Shown: positions 27,569 to 35,045 of the stretch, one piece after another
How positions within the stretch are numbered: position 1 is the stretch's first letter
How the letters are laid out: every line of letters begins with the position of its first letter
Assembly: GCF_009695765.1 (NCBI RefSeq)
Contig: NZ_VUNI01000003.1
Location: 1-64,000 of the forward strand
Origin: Roseburia porci
GTDB lineage: Bacteria; Bacillota; Clostridia; Lachnospirales; Lachnospiraceae
DNA: 64,000 bases
Direction of reading: 5' to 3'
Made by a program: the position numbers and the translations under genes
The notes under the pieces: generated by a model
Seen by the model: only the letters and a program-made list of their open reading frames with translations
Told to the model about the DNA's origin: nothing
The model's database searches: none

Positions 27569-27603
27569 GTTTAGTTTACATAAATATTTTATGTAAACTA
27601 AAC
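27569..27603. repeat. Perfect 16-bp inverted repeat between ylmH and lspA
   Basis: GTTTAGTTTACATAAA at 27569-27584 is exactly inverted at 27588-27603 with a three-base loop. No T run follows on either strand. It lies after the ylmH stop and 46 bases before the lspA start, so it could be an operator, an attenuator-like structure or a transcript stabiliser. Confidence 0.85.
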
Positions 27604-27623
27604 ATGCGATTCAGTTGTATTGC

Positions 27624-28376
27624 TTATTTATAATAGTAAAAAGAAACTTTTAATTTTCCTTTTTTACTGAGTGCCTGTGCTGTTTCGAACCGGAAACGGC
27701 CTTTTCCTCTTACAGAAATAATACAACCGGAATCACAGCCCTGATTACAGTTTGTAATGCATTTTCCATTGACAAATACCTTCTCAGATATCAGATATTC
27801 CGATGCCTGGGATCTGGAAAGATGATATGCCTTTGCGATAATGCAATCGATCCGGTTGGAAGCAATCATATCACTGTGCTCCTCATATTCCGGTGATACA
27901 TCCAGATTCTGTATATCGTCTAAGAAAGAACACTGAACCGTTGTATGTTTAATCTGTGTCAGTTCCGTTGCGATGAAATCTGCAATCTGCTCTTCGGCAA
28001 AAACATAAAATTTAGAGTCATGACAGATAATATCACCGAGTTTACCTCTGGTGATGCCTAAACTCATCAGTGCTCCAAGTATATCACGATGGGTCAGCTT
28101 TTCAGCATATTTCGGATACAAAGGGGAAACACAGATACAACAGATCGGATAGGTCCACTCATAACAAAGAGCATCAGGAATGAATGCAATCATCTGACGC
28201 TCTGCGTTTTCATAGCCGCCAAAAGCCTTTGAAATCGTATAATATTGCGATTTATTGCTATGATAAATATTCTGTTCATTTAAATTGAGAAAATCGCTGA
28301 ATGTAACGATATCTCTTGTGTCGGCCTGACGGGACAGATCCACAAGCCTTTTTTTACATAATTCCTGCTCGTCCAT
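27624..28376 (-). CDS. ylmH: YlmH-family S4-domain RNA-binding protein
   Basis: The 250-residue protein has the YlmH layout: an N-terminal alpha/beta region (SDFLNLNEQNIYHS) and a C-terminal S4 domain (LSRSQASEYLISEKVFVNGK, about 185-205). Bacillus YlmH is linked to ribosome quality control and lies in the same ylm/sepF cluster. It is five bases from sepF. The sequence is otherwise regular. Confidence 0.9.
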   Translation of the reverse strand: MDEQELCKKRLVDLSRQADTRDIVTFSDFLNLNEQNIYHSNKSQYYTISKAFGGYENAERQMIAFIPDALCYEWTYPICCICVSPLYPKYAEKLTHRDILGALMSLGITRGKLGDIICHDSKFYVFAEEQIADFIATELTQIKHTTVQCSFLDDIQNLDVSPEYEEHSDMIASNRIDCIIAKAYHLSRSQASEYLISEKVFVNGKCITNCNQGCDSGCIISVRGKGRFRFETAQALSKKGKLKVSFYYYK

Positions 28377-28381
28377 ATGTA

Positions 28382-28897
28382 TTACAATGTAGTGCCTGGA
28401 AGATCAAATGCATCCATGATATTCTGGAAATCACCAGATATATCAACACTTGCAGGTGTTACGATAAAAATATAATTGGATATCTTCTGAAGGTTTCCAC
28501 TGATTGCGAAACAAGAACCAGAGGTAAAGTCAATGATTCTCTGGGCAATCTCTACATCAAGTCCCTCAACATTTAATACAACGGTGCGGTTATTTAATAA
28601 TGTTTCTGTAATCTCGCGTGCATCCTCAACAGAGGTTGGTTTAATTACACATACTTCCATACCACTTCCACCCTTTCTTGAGTTTTTGTTAATTGGAGTG
28701 ATCTTAGGTGTTGTTTTTACTGGTTTTTCTTTGGTGCTTCTATAATCTTCTTCTTCGAATTTATCACGGCGAAAACTGTGACGTTTCGGAGTCTCTTCTT
28801 CCTCTTCGTCATCTAAATAATCATCGTTGTCAAAATCATAATCGTCGTCATCCTCGTTTAATCTCATTGCGTTTAAAAACTTATCTACAAAGCTCAT
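28382..28897 (-). CDS. sepF: Cell division protein SepF
   Basis: SepF binds FtsZ and membranes and helps build the division septum. The 171-residue protein begins with an amphipathic MSFVDKFLNAMRLN helix, followed by a very acidic linker (DDDYDFDNDD) and a C-terminal SepF domain (VCVIKPTSVEDAREI to GSCFAISGNLQKIS). It lies in the ylm cluster between yggS and ylmH, as in Bacillus. Confidence 0.96.
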   Translation of the reverse strand: MSFVDKFLNAMRLNEDDDDYDFDNDDYLDDEEEEETPKRHSFRRDKFEEEDYRSTKEKPVKTTPKITPINKNSRKGGSGMEVCVIKPTSVEDAREITETLLNNRTVVLNVEGLDVEIAQRIIDFTSGSCFAISGNLQKISNYIFIVTPASVDISGDFQNIMDAFDLPGTTL

Positions 28898-28911
28898 AAT
28901 GCTCTCCTGGT

Positions 28912-29604
28912 TTATTTATTATAGTTTCTTTCTCCGAAAATTCCGGTTCCTACACGTACCATGGTAGCACCCTCTTCAATGGCTACCATATAGTCGCCGG
29001 TCATTCCCATAGATAATACATCCATGCTTACATTATCTATGTTTTCTTTCGTTATGTCAACAGATAATTGGTGAATACGGCGGAAATACAAACGATTGTC
29101 TTCCGGATTCTCAACAAATGGCGCAATGGTCATAAGCCCTTTGATATGAATATTTGGAAGCTCCGCAATCTCGCGAACAAGCTGAATCGTATCGCCTGCA
29201 TCAATACCAAATTTGGTTTCTTCATTTGCAATATTGATCTCGATCAGGATGTCTGCCTGCACGTTATGTTTTACGGCCTGTTTGCTGATCTCCTGTGCCA
29301 GATGAAGACTGTCTACGGAATGGATTAACTCTGTTTTCCCGATAATATATTTAATCTTATTCGTCTGAAGATGTCCGATCATATGCCATTTGATGTCCTT
29401 TGGAAGAACTTCCATTTTGTCGCACATTTCCTGCACTTTATTTTCTCCAAAATCGCGGATATCCTGATCGTAGATTTCCTGAAGCATTTCTACCGGTTTG
29501 GTTTTGCTGACAGCAATCAGTGTAACTTCTTCTCGTTTGCGTCCTGCCTCTTCGCATGCTTTTTTAATATTTTCTTCTACAGACTGCAGATTTTCTTTTA
29601 ACAT
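28912..29604 (-). CDS. yggS: YggS-family pyridoxal-phosphate homeostasis protein
   Basis: This PLP-binding protein keeps vitamin B6 pools balanced and has no known catalytic activity. The 230-residue product has LIAVSKTKPVEMLQEIY (PLP lysine), FGENKVQEM, WHMIGHLQTNK and LSMGMTGDYMVAIEEGATMVRVG. It precedes sepF by 14 bases on the same strand, the conserved Firmicutes order. Confidence 0.95.
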   Translation of the reverse strand: MLKENLQSVEENIKKACEEAGRKREEVTLIAVSKTKPVEMLQEIYDQDIRDFGENKVQEMCDKMEVLPKDIKWHMIGHLQTNKIKYIIGKTELIHSVDSLHLAQEISKQAVKHNVQADILIEINIANEETKFGIDAGDTIQLVREIAELPNIHIKGLMTIAPFVENPEDNRLYFRRIHQLSVDITKENIDNVSMDVLSMGMTGDYMVAIEEGATMVRVGTGIFGERNYNK

Positions 29605-29625
29605 GATTGTATCATTCCTTCCTGG

Positions 29626-31017
29626 TTATTTGATTATTAATTGATCTTCCTGCACTTTACTACCGTCGAGTGCAATGTGATCATATAAAGCAACTCCATA
29701 TGCAGTTCCTGTTTCAACGATTGCATATTCTTCATTCTGATAGATAATATTGATCTGTTTAAAAACAGCATATCCTTTATTAATATTATAAACCCCCTGT
29801 AAAGTTGCAGTATCGGTTCCAATGGTATAGGTGGAGCTGGAATCGTTTTTTACAACGGAATCACCGCTTTTCACTGTTTCATCATCAATATAAAATGCGG
29901 TATCCGTTTCATAGTAAATAGTTGGTGTGACCAGCTCTACAGACTTTTTATCTCCATTTGATGTCTGGACAAGAAGTGAATAATCCGATGAATCATCGCC
30001 CTGTGTGAAATACTCTTTCGGGACGGCATAAAAATCCTTTTCTGTAATTGCAGAATTGGGAATTTTTAATCCACTCTGTTCATCTAAAAGCAATTCAACA
30101 TTCATATACCGTTCTGATGCATAACGAACCATAGAATTTGTAAATGCAAGATTCAGATAATAGTTATCATCTTTTTTCAGTATGGAATAGGTTGCGTTGG
30201 CAGTCTGGTTGTCTTTACAGAACCGCACTTTGATATAATTGTCTTCGATTAACTGGTCTGCAAGAGAACTTGAAATACTGATAATGATATTCCAATCCTC
30301 GCTTTTCACAAGTTTGTATGCCGGGTCACCGGCTGCAACTTCGGTTCGCGTATTTAAAGTTGTTTTGCTGTATGTAGTTGGATCCAGCTTGTCCGGAGTA
30401 AAACTGTCAACGGTCAGTCCCTCGAAACCATCAACATAATACAGAACAATTCCCGGTGTTGCAGTTGTGTTTTTAAAGAAAGTTCCATTTCCAATCGCTG
30501 TATTTACCTGATCCGACAGATCATTGAGCGCCGTGGTATTCAGTGTCTGGGAAAGCTGCGAATTAATGTCATTCTTAAAGGAATATACATCATAAAAATC
30601 ATTTGGATGATAAGTGGATGTAAACGTATCAATTTTCTCGGAAAGGCTGTTTAATTCTGCTGTTGAAAGTGTGGAACCGTCTTTGGAAGCGGATGTAATC
30701 TCATTGGAAATACTGCCATCGGTATCAACGGAATAAATGACATCGTTCACCGACGCACGTGAGCCATTACGCAGGTAATAGTTGATCAGACCGCTCTGAT
30801 CGGTGTTGACAATCTCCTCATCCCGGATAATGAGACCTTTATAGATATTATTGGTAGCAATAGTTCCCTGCTGTACTTCATACTCTGCAATCTGATCAGA
30901 GGTAAGATACACAAAGAGATTGAACAAGACATATATGATGATAATCGCAAAAATAACCACACCGATGTTAATCGAAAGTGGTTTTTTATATTTAACAATT
31001 TTATTATTTTTCGCCAA
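29626..31017 (-). CDS. HlyD-like membrane-anchored adaptor protein
   Basis: The 463-residue protein has a basic N-terminus, one transmembrane segment near residues 18-40 and a large extracellular part. IYKGLIIRDEEIVNTDQSG and a later VKSGDSV-type strand suggest a barrel-sandwich hybrid fold; the middle (about 130-190) looks helical. I start it at TTG 31017, five to six bases after GAGGTGA; the upstream ATG at 31077 adds an unconserved tail. No ABC or RND partner lies nearby. It sits at the head of the yggS-sepF-ylmH run, 21 bases from yggS, so a role with division or envelope proteins is possible but unproven. Confidence 0.75.
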   Translation of the reverse strand: MAKNNKIVKYKKPLSINIGVVIFAIIIIYVLFNLFVYLTSDQIAEYEVQQGTIATNNIYKGLIIRDEEIVNTDQSGLINYYLRNGSRASVNDVIYSVDTDGSISNEITSASKDGSTLSTAELNSLSEKIDTFTSTYHPNDFYDVYSFKNDINSQLSQTLNTTALNDLSDQVNTAIGNGTFFKNTTATPGIVLYYVDGFEGLTVDSFTPDKLDPTTYSKTTLNTRTEVAAGDPAYKLVKSEDWNIIISISSSLADQLIEDNYIKVRFCKDNQTANATYSILKKDDNYYLNLAFTNSMVRYASERYMNVELLLDEQSGLKIPNSAITEKDFYAVPKEYFTQGDDSSDYSLLVQTSNGDKKSVELVTPTIYYETDTAFYIDDETVKSGDSVVKNDSSSTYTIGTDTATLQGVYNINKGYAVFKQINIIYQNEEYAIVETGTAYGVALYDHIALDGSKVQEDQLIIK

Positions 31018-31174
31018 AAAATTCACCTCAATATAATATATGTATAGTGTATCATTTTCATAGGAGAAATACAACAAACTGCCGGAAATATTCTGTTATG
31101 TATAATTTTGGAGATAATAACAAATCCTATATATGTAAATTCAGAGATGAAAATTATTACAGGAGGAATGCAAT

Positions 31175-31381
31175 ATGAAATGGCTGGATTATACACTTCT
31201 GACACTTGCCATTATCGGATGTGTGAACTGGGGACTGATCGGGTTTTTCCGCTTTGATCTTGTCGCTTTTCTGTTTGGTGACATGTCCTGGTTTACAAGG
31301 ATCATCTATGCTCTTGTTGGACTTAGTGGATTGTATCTGATCAGTTTTTTTGGCAGAATTCGTGGTGTTGATGGTGACTAG
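31175..31381 (+). CDS. DUF378 small membrane protein
   Basis: The 68-residue protein matches the DUF378 pattern: an N-terminal WLDYTLLTLAIIGCVNWGLIG segment, FDLVAFLFG, then a second transmembrane helix (IIYALVGLSGLYLIS). Function is unknown. ACAGGAGGA precedes the start, and TATAAT at 31101-31106 may be its -10. It is divergent from the HlyD-like gene and convergent with the carboxypeptidase, with a terminator between. Confidence 0.88.
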   Translation: MKWLDYTLLTLAIIGCVNWGLIGFFRFDLVAFLFGDMSWFTRIIYALVGLSGLYLISFFGRIRGVDGD

Positions 31382-31391
31382 AGCAATTAGA

Positions 31392-31423
31392 AAAGGTGCT
31401 GTATTTTAAAATACAGCACCTTT
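31392..31423. terminator. Perfect 32-bp palindromic bidirectional terminator
   Basis: AAAGGTGCTGTATTTT at 31392-31407 is followed directly by its exact reverse complement at 31408-31423. The A/T ends suit termination in both directions. It separates the DUF378 gene from the convergent carboxypeptidase gene. Confidence 0.88.
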
Positions 31424-31443
31424 GATATTTCAATGCAGATAAA

Positions 31444-32442
31444 TTACGTTGCAAAACCGGAAAGAATCTCGCTCATAAGTAAATACAGATTTAAACGGCA
31501 ATCTGCTTTAAATACAATACTTACGATACGCTGTCCCTCGGGATTCAGAGAATAAAGGACAAGGCAATAGCCGGCTTCGTTTGTGGTTCCTGTTTTTCCA
31601 CCGATAATCTGGAAACCATCCGGAGTATTGAAAGCGCCGGTCAGATAACCGTTTGTATTGTGCCAGGAGTTTGTAACCTGATTTCCGTCTTTATCAGTAT
31701 ATACTGCATCATGATAGGTCGTACTGATCAGATCGACAAAAGTTTGTTCCTGAAGTGCAGCTGAGAAGATCAGATACATATCATAGACAGTTGTATAGTG
31801 ATCGTCATCTGGAAGACCGTTTGCGTTTACATAGTGTGTGTTTGTGGCGCCAAGACGAAGTGCCTCTGCATTCATGACTTCTGCAAAGGCAGAAACACTT
31901 CCGGAATAATAATCGGCAAGCATAATTGCCGCATCGTTTCCGCTTGGAAGCATCAGACCATATAAAAGATCACGGACACTGATGACATCGCCCTCTTTCA
32001 GATGTGCAACAGAAGAATCAGATGCCTGATCTACTGCTTCCGCATTGACGGTTACCATATCATCAAGATTTGCATTTTTTACGATAATATAGGCTGTCAT
32101 GATCTTCGTTGTACTTGCAGGATAAAGTTTTTCAAACAGATTCTGACTATACAGAACCTGTTTGGTGTCAAGATTAAATACACCAGCCCCCTCTGCTACC
32201 CAGGAATCGGTCTGGTCTGTGCCGTAATTAATATCTTCTGTCACACACAGATCGTCAGCAAAATAGCTTGTGGAGCCGGTATCAGAAGAAACATTTTGTG
32301 CAAGAGTTGACGAGTATACATTGTAGGAATCCTTGAATCCTTCATCCTTGCTGCATCCCGTCACAAAAACAGCTGCTACACATGTAATGCATAGCAGTCG
32401 CCTGATTGTTTGATTCGTTTTCAATTTTTTTAAAAATTTCAT
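31444..32442 (-). CDS. Lipoprotein-type D-alanyl-D-alanine carboxypeptidase (PBP5 family)
   Basis: This enzyme trims the terminal D-alanine from peptidoglycan stem peptides outside the membrane. The 332-residue protein has the active-site triad motifs YPASTTKIM (SxxK), SGNDAA (SxN) and GGKTGTT (KTG). The signal peptide ends in VFVTGC, a probable lipobox, so it may be lipid-anchored rather than held by a C-terminal helix. Start 32442 follows GGAGAACTT and lies just before the mgsA stop region (14-base shift from 32456). A longer start at 32487 would sit within mgsA. Confidence 0.9.
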   Translation of the reverse strand: MKFLKKLKTNQTIRRLLCITCVAAVFVTGCSKDEGFKDSYNVYSSTLAQNVSSDTGSTSYFADDLCVTEDINYGTDQTDSWVAEGAGVFNLDTKQVLYSQNLFEKLYPASTTKIMTAYIIVKNANLDDMVTVNAEAVDQASDSSVAHLKEGDVISVRDLLYGLMLPSGNDAAIMLADYYSGSVSAFAEVMNAEALRLGATNTHYVNANGLPDDDHYTTVYDMYLIFSAALQEQTFVDLISTTYHDAVYTDKDGNQVTNSWHNTNGYLTGAFNTPDGFQIIGGKTGTTNEAGYCLVLYSLNPEGQRIVSIVFKADCRLNLYLLMSEILSGFAT

Positions 32443-32455
32443 AAGTTCTCCAAGA

Positions 32456-32851
32456 TTATTTGTACATTTCTCTCCACTCCAGATCACCGCGATCCAGAGA
32501 CTTGATCAAAAGTTCAGCGGTTGCAAGATTGGTTGCAAGCGGAATGTTATGTTCGTCACATAGGCGTACAATGATATTAACATCCGGTTCATGAGACTTA
32601 GGTTTTAATGGATCACGAAGGAAAATAACAAGGTCCATTTCGTTATGTTCAATCTGAGCTCCTAATTGCTGACAACCACCGAGGTGACCGGCAAGATATT
32701 TGTGAACCTGGAGGTTGGCGACTTCTTCAATCAGTCGTCCTGTTGTTCCGGTTGCATAAAGTTCATTTTTACACAAGATACCTCTATACGCAATGCAGAA
32801 ATTCTGCATTAATTTCTTTTTTGAGTCATGTGCGACAAGTCCTATATTCAT
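32456..32851 (-). CDS. mgsA: Methylglyoxal synthase
   Basis: MgsA converts dihydroxyacetone phosphate to methylglyoxal and phosphate, a glycolytic bypass under phosphate stress. The 131-residue protein has LVAHDSKK, the phosphate-binding ATGTTGRLIEE, GHLGGCQQLGA, and the catalytic aspartate region VIFLRDPLKPKSHEPDV. It lies between rodA and the carboxypeptidase gene, a position also seen in other Clostridia. Confidence 0.96.
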   Translation of the reverse strand: MNIGLVAHDSKKKLMQNFCIAYRGILCKNELYATGTTGRLIEEVANLQVHKYLAGHLGGCQQLGAQIEHNEMDLVIFLRDPLKPKSHEPDVNIIVRLCDEHNIPLATNLATAELLIKSLDRGDLEWREMYK

Positions 32852-32862
32852 ATGAATACCCC

Positions 32863-33975
32863 CTAGTGATATTTTTTGGGCTGCAAACCAACATTCAATA
32901 CAAAGCCAATAGCGATATAAAGTGACATCAGAGATGTCAACCCGTAGCTGACGAATGGTAACGTTACACCGGTGTTTGGAAACAGACCGGTTGCAACACA
33001 GATGTTAACAAATGCCTGAAATCCGATCCAGGCTGCAACACCACAGCAGATCAGTCTTCCGGATAGATCTTTTGCTTTACGTGCTATCAGAATACATTCA
33101 ATAACAATCAGAAATGTCAGAAGAATAATCGCAATCGTTCCAATAAACCCAAGCTCTTCTCCGGTAACTGCAAAAATAAAATCGGTTTGTGGCTCGATGA
33201 TATAATTTGCATTTTTCATGGAGGTTGCTGCGGAGTTGTTTAAGCCCTTGCCCCATAACTGCCCGGAGCCAATGGCCATGATGGAATTCTGCTGCTGTCT
33301 GGCTTTGTCGGAAAATTCCGGATTTGTCGGATCCAGCCATGCCATAATACGTGTACGCTGGTATCCTATCAGAAAATCGACTTTTCCGCTTACTGTTAAT
33401 GCGAGCACAATGATAACAGATGGAATGCCAATTGCTAATGCACCTATTACTATTTTATAACTTAATCCGGCAATAAACAAGAGTGTAATAAAAATTAATG
33501 CAGTAACAATGGTCGTAGAAAGATCCGGCTGTTTTAATATCAGAACTAAAGGGATTCCTGCGAGTATAAAAGAAATCATCAGCATTTTTAAGGTATTTAC
33601 TTTTTCATGATATTTTGCAAAAAATGCTGCAAAAAACAGGATGATACCAATTTTGGCAACTTCAGATGGCTGGAATTTAATTCCTGCTATGGAAAACCAT
33701 CTCTGGGCATTATGGGAAGAAGCACCAAATACATATACCAGAATCAGTAAACCGCATGTGCCGATATAATAAATCCATGAAAACTTTAAAAGAACCGTGT
33801 AATCCATCAGCGAAACCACCACCATAATGATGAGCCCGCCAACGAATCCTGCAATCTGTTTGTTTTGAACCGATTGTTCTGCACTTCCGATGATCATGAT
33901 TCCAAGGATTGTAAGAAGTACGACATATGCAATTAACTGAAAATGATAATTCTTTAGTTTATACTGTTTTAACAT
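32863..33975 (-). CDS. rodA: Rod-shape SEDS glycosyltransferase RodA
   Basis: RodA polymerises glycan strands of peptidoglycan together with a class B PBP in the elongation complex. The 370-residue protein has about ten membrane segments and SEDS motifs: KFQPSEVAKIG, LKQPDLSTT, GKGLNNS and VTLPFVSYGLTSL. It follows minE after one base. The nearby PBP2 gene is its likely partner. FtsW is a related alternative, but context favours RodA. Confidence 0.94.
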   Translation of the reverse strand: MLKQYKLKNYHFQLIAYVVLLTILGIMIIGSAEQSVQNKQIAGFVGGLIIMVVVSLMDYTVLLKFSWIYYIGTCGLLILVYVFGASSHNAQRWFSIAGIKFQPSEVAKIGIILFFAAFFAKYHEKVNTLKMLMISFILAGIPLVLILKQPDLSTTIVTALIFITLLFIAGLSYKIVIGALAIGIPSVIIVLALTVSGKVDFLIGYQRTRIMAWLDPTNPEFSDKARQQQNSIMAIGSGQLWGKGLNNSAATSMKNANYIIEPQTDFIFAVTGEELGFIGTIAIILLTFLIVIECILIARKAKDLSGRLICCGVAAWIGFQAFVNICVATGLFPNTGVTLPFVSYGLTSLMSLYIAIGFVLNVGLQPKKYH

Positions 33976-33976
33976 A

Positions 33977-34180
33977 TTATGCTCTTTTCCTGTTTTGCTT
34001 TAAAATAACCTTTATCTCATATTTATCCGGAGAAATTTCAAAATATCTGCTTACAATATCAGAAATTTCTTTTTTCATCTGAACCATGGTCTCAGGTGCA
34101 CATTCAAGTGGTTCTGATTCCATCATCAGTTTTAAACGTTCTTTTGCAATACGGTTTGAATAATTTTTCTTAGCCAGCAT
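33977..34180 (-). CDS. minE: Cell division topological specificity factor MinE
   Basis: MinE stimulates the MinD ATPase and limits Min activity to the cell poles. The 67-residue protein has NRIAKERLKLMMESE, the MinD-contact region, and a C-terminal IVSRYFEISPDKYEIKVIL segment. Start 34180 is eight bases after AAGGA; an ATG two codons upstream is possible. It overlaps minD. MinC is not found in this cluster. Confidence 0.92.
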   Translation of the reverse strand: MLAKKNYSNRIAKERLKLMMESEPLECAPETMVQMKKEISDIVSRYFEISPDKYEIKVILKQNRKRA

Positions 34181-34979
34181 AGTCACATTCCTTTCTGTGG
34201 AAAATAGAATGTGATTTCCGGATCTGGGTTTTCGTCTCCGGAATACTTAGTGAAATAACATCCGGATTGATGATGTGATTGCAAATTTCGCGAAATGCTT
34301 TTTGTGCAACCGTTTTTTTATCCATTACAAGCATTCCCTTATTTTGTCCAATCACAATATGCTCGTCCACTGGAATTATCCCAAAACTGTTCATGTCCAG
34401 AACATCTTCGATATCTTTTTGTGATAACATATTATGACGCCGGATCATACGCCGGTTCATCTGATTGATCAGAAGATCAATGGTTTTTATATGACTGCTC
34501 TCAAGAAGGTATAATACCCTTCCTGCATCCCGTACCGCAGATACATGCGGTGTTGTAATAACCATTGCCCGGTCTGCAGCGGATATTGCAAAATGAAATC
34601 CATCATCGATTCCGGCCGGACAGTCAATCAGGCAGTAATCAAATTCTTTTTTGAGTTCACGGATCAAAGCAAGCAGCCTTTCCTCATATTCTGTAACATC
34701 CCGGTATTTTAGAGACGCCGGGATCATATACAGATTTGGATATTTCCGGTCTCGTATTAAAGCCTGATTTAACCGGCAATGATTTTCAAGAACATCAAAC
34801 AGATTATATGTGATTCTGTCTTCCATTCCCATAACAACATCAAGATTTCGAAGTCCCATGTCTGCATCGAGCATGACAACTTTTTTATCTAACTGTGAAA
34901 GTCCTGCACCGATGTTGGCAATTGTTGTTGTTTTGCCCACACCGCCTTTTCCTGAAGTGAAAACAATAGCTTCACCCAT
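34170..34979 (-). CDS. minD: Septum-site-determining ATPase MinD
   Basis: MinD is a membrane-associated ATPase that places the division site. The 269-residue protein has the deviant Walker A TSGKGGVGKTTT, MLDADMGLRNLDVVMG and the switch DCPAGIDDGF. The C-terminal amphipathic tail (about 250-265) is basic, for membrane binding. It overlaps minE by 11 bases. The preceding gene is the PBP2 gene, where minC would be expected in related genomes. Confidence 0.95.
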   Translation of the reverse strand: MGEAIVFTSGKGGVGKTTTIANIGAGLSQLDKKVVMLDADMGLRNLDVVMGMEDRITYNLFDVLENHCRLNQALIRDRKYPNLYMIPASLKYRDVTEYEERLLALIRELKKEFDYCLIDCPAGIDDGFHFAISAADRAMVITTPHVSAVRDAGRVLYLLESSHIKTIDLLINQMNRRMIRRHNMLSQKDIEDVLDMNSFGIIPVDEHIVIGQNKGMLVMDKKTVAQKAFREICNHIINPDVISLSIPETKTQIRKSHSIFHRKECDYAG

Positions 34980-35045
34980 GAAAATGAACCTCCTGTTAAA
35001 TTTGTTTTATTTATTTGAAAAGTGAGGATTCACTTTATCAAATCA

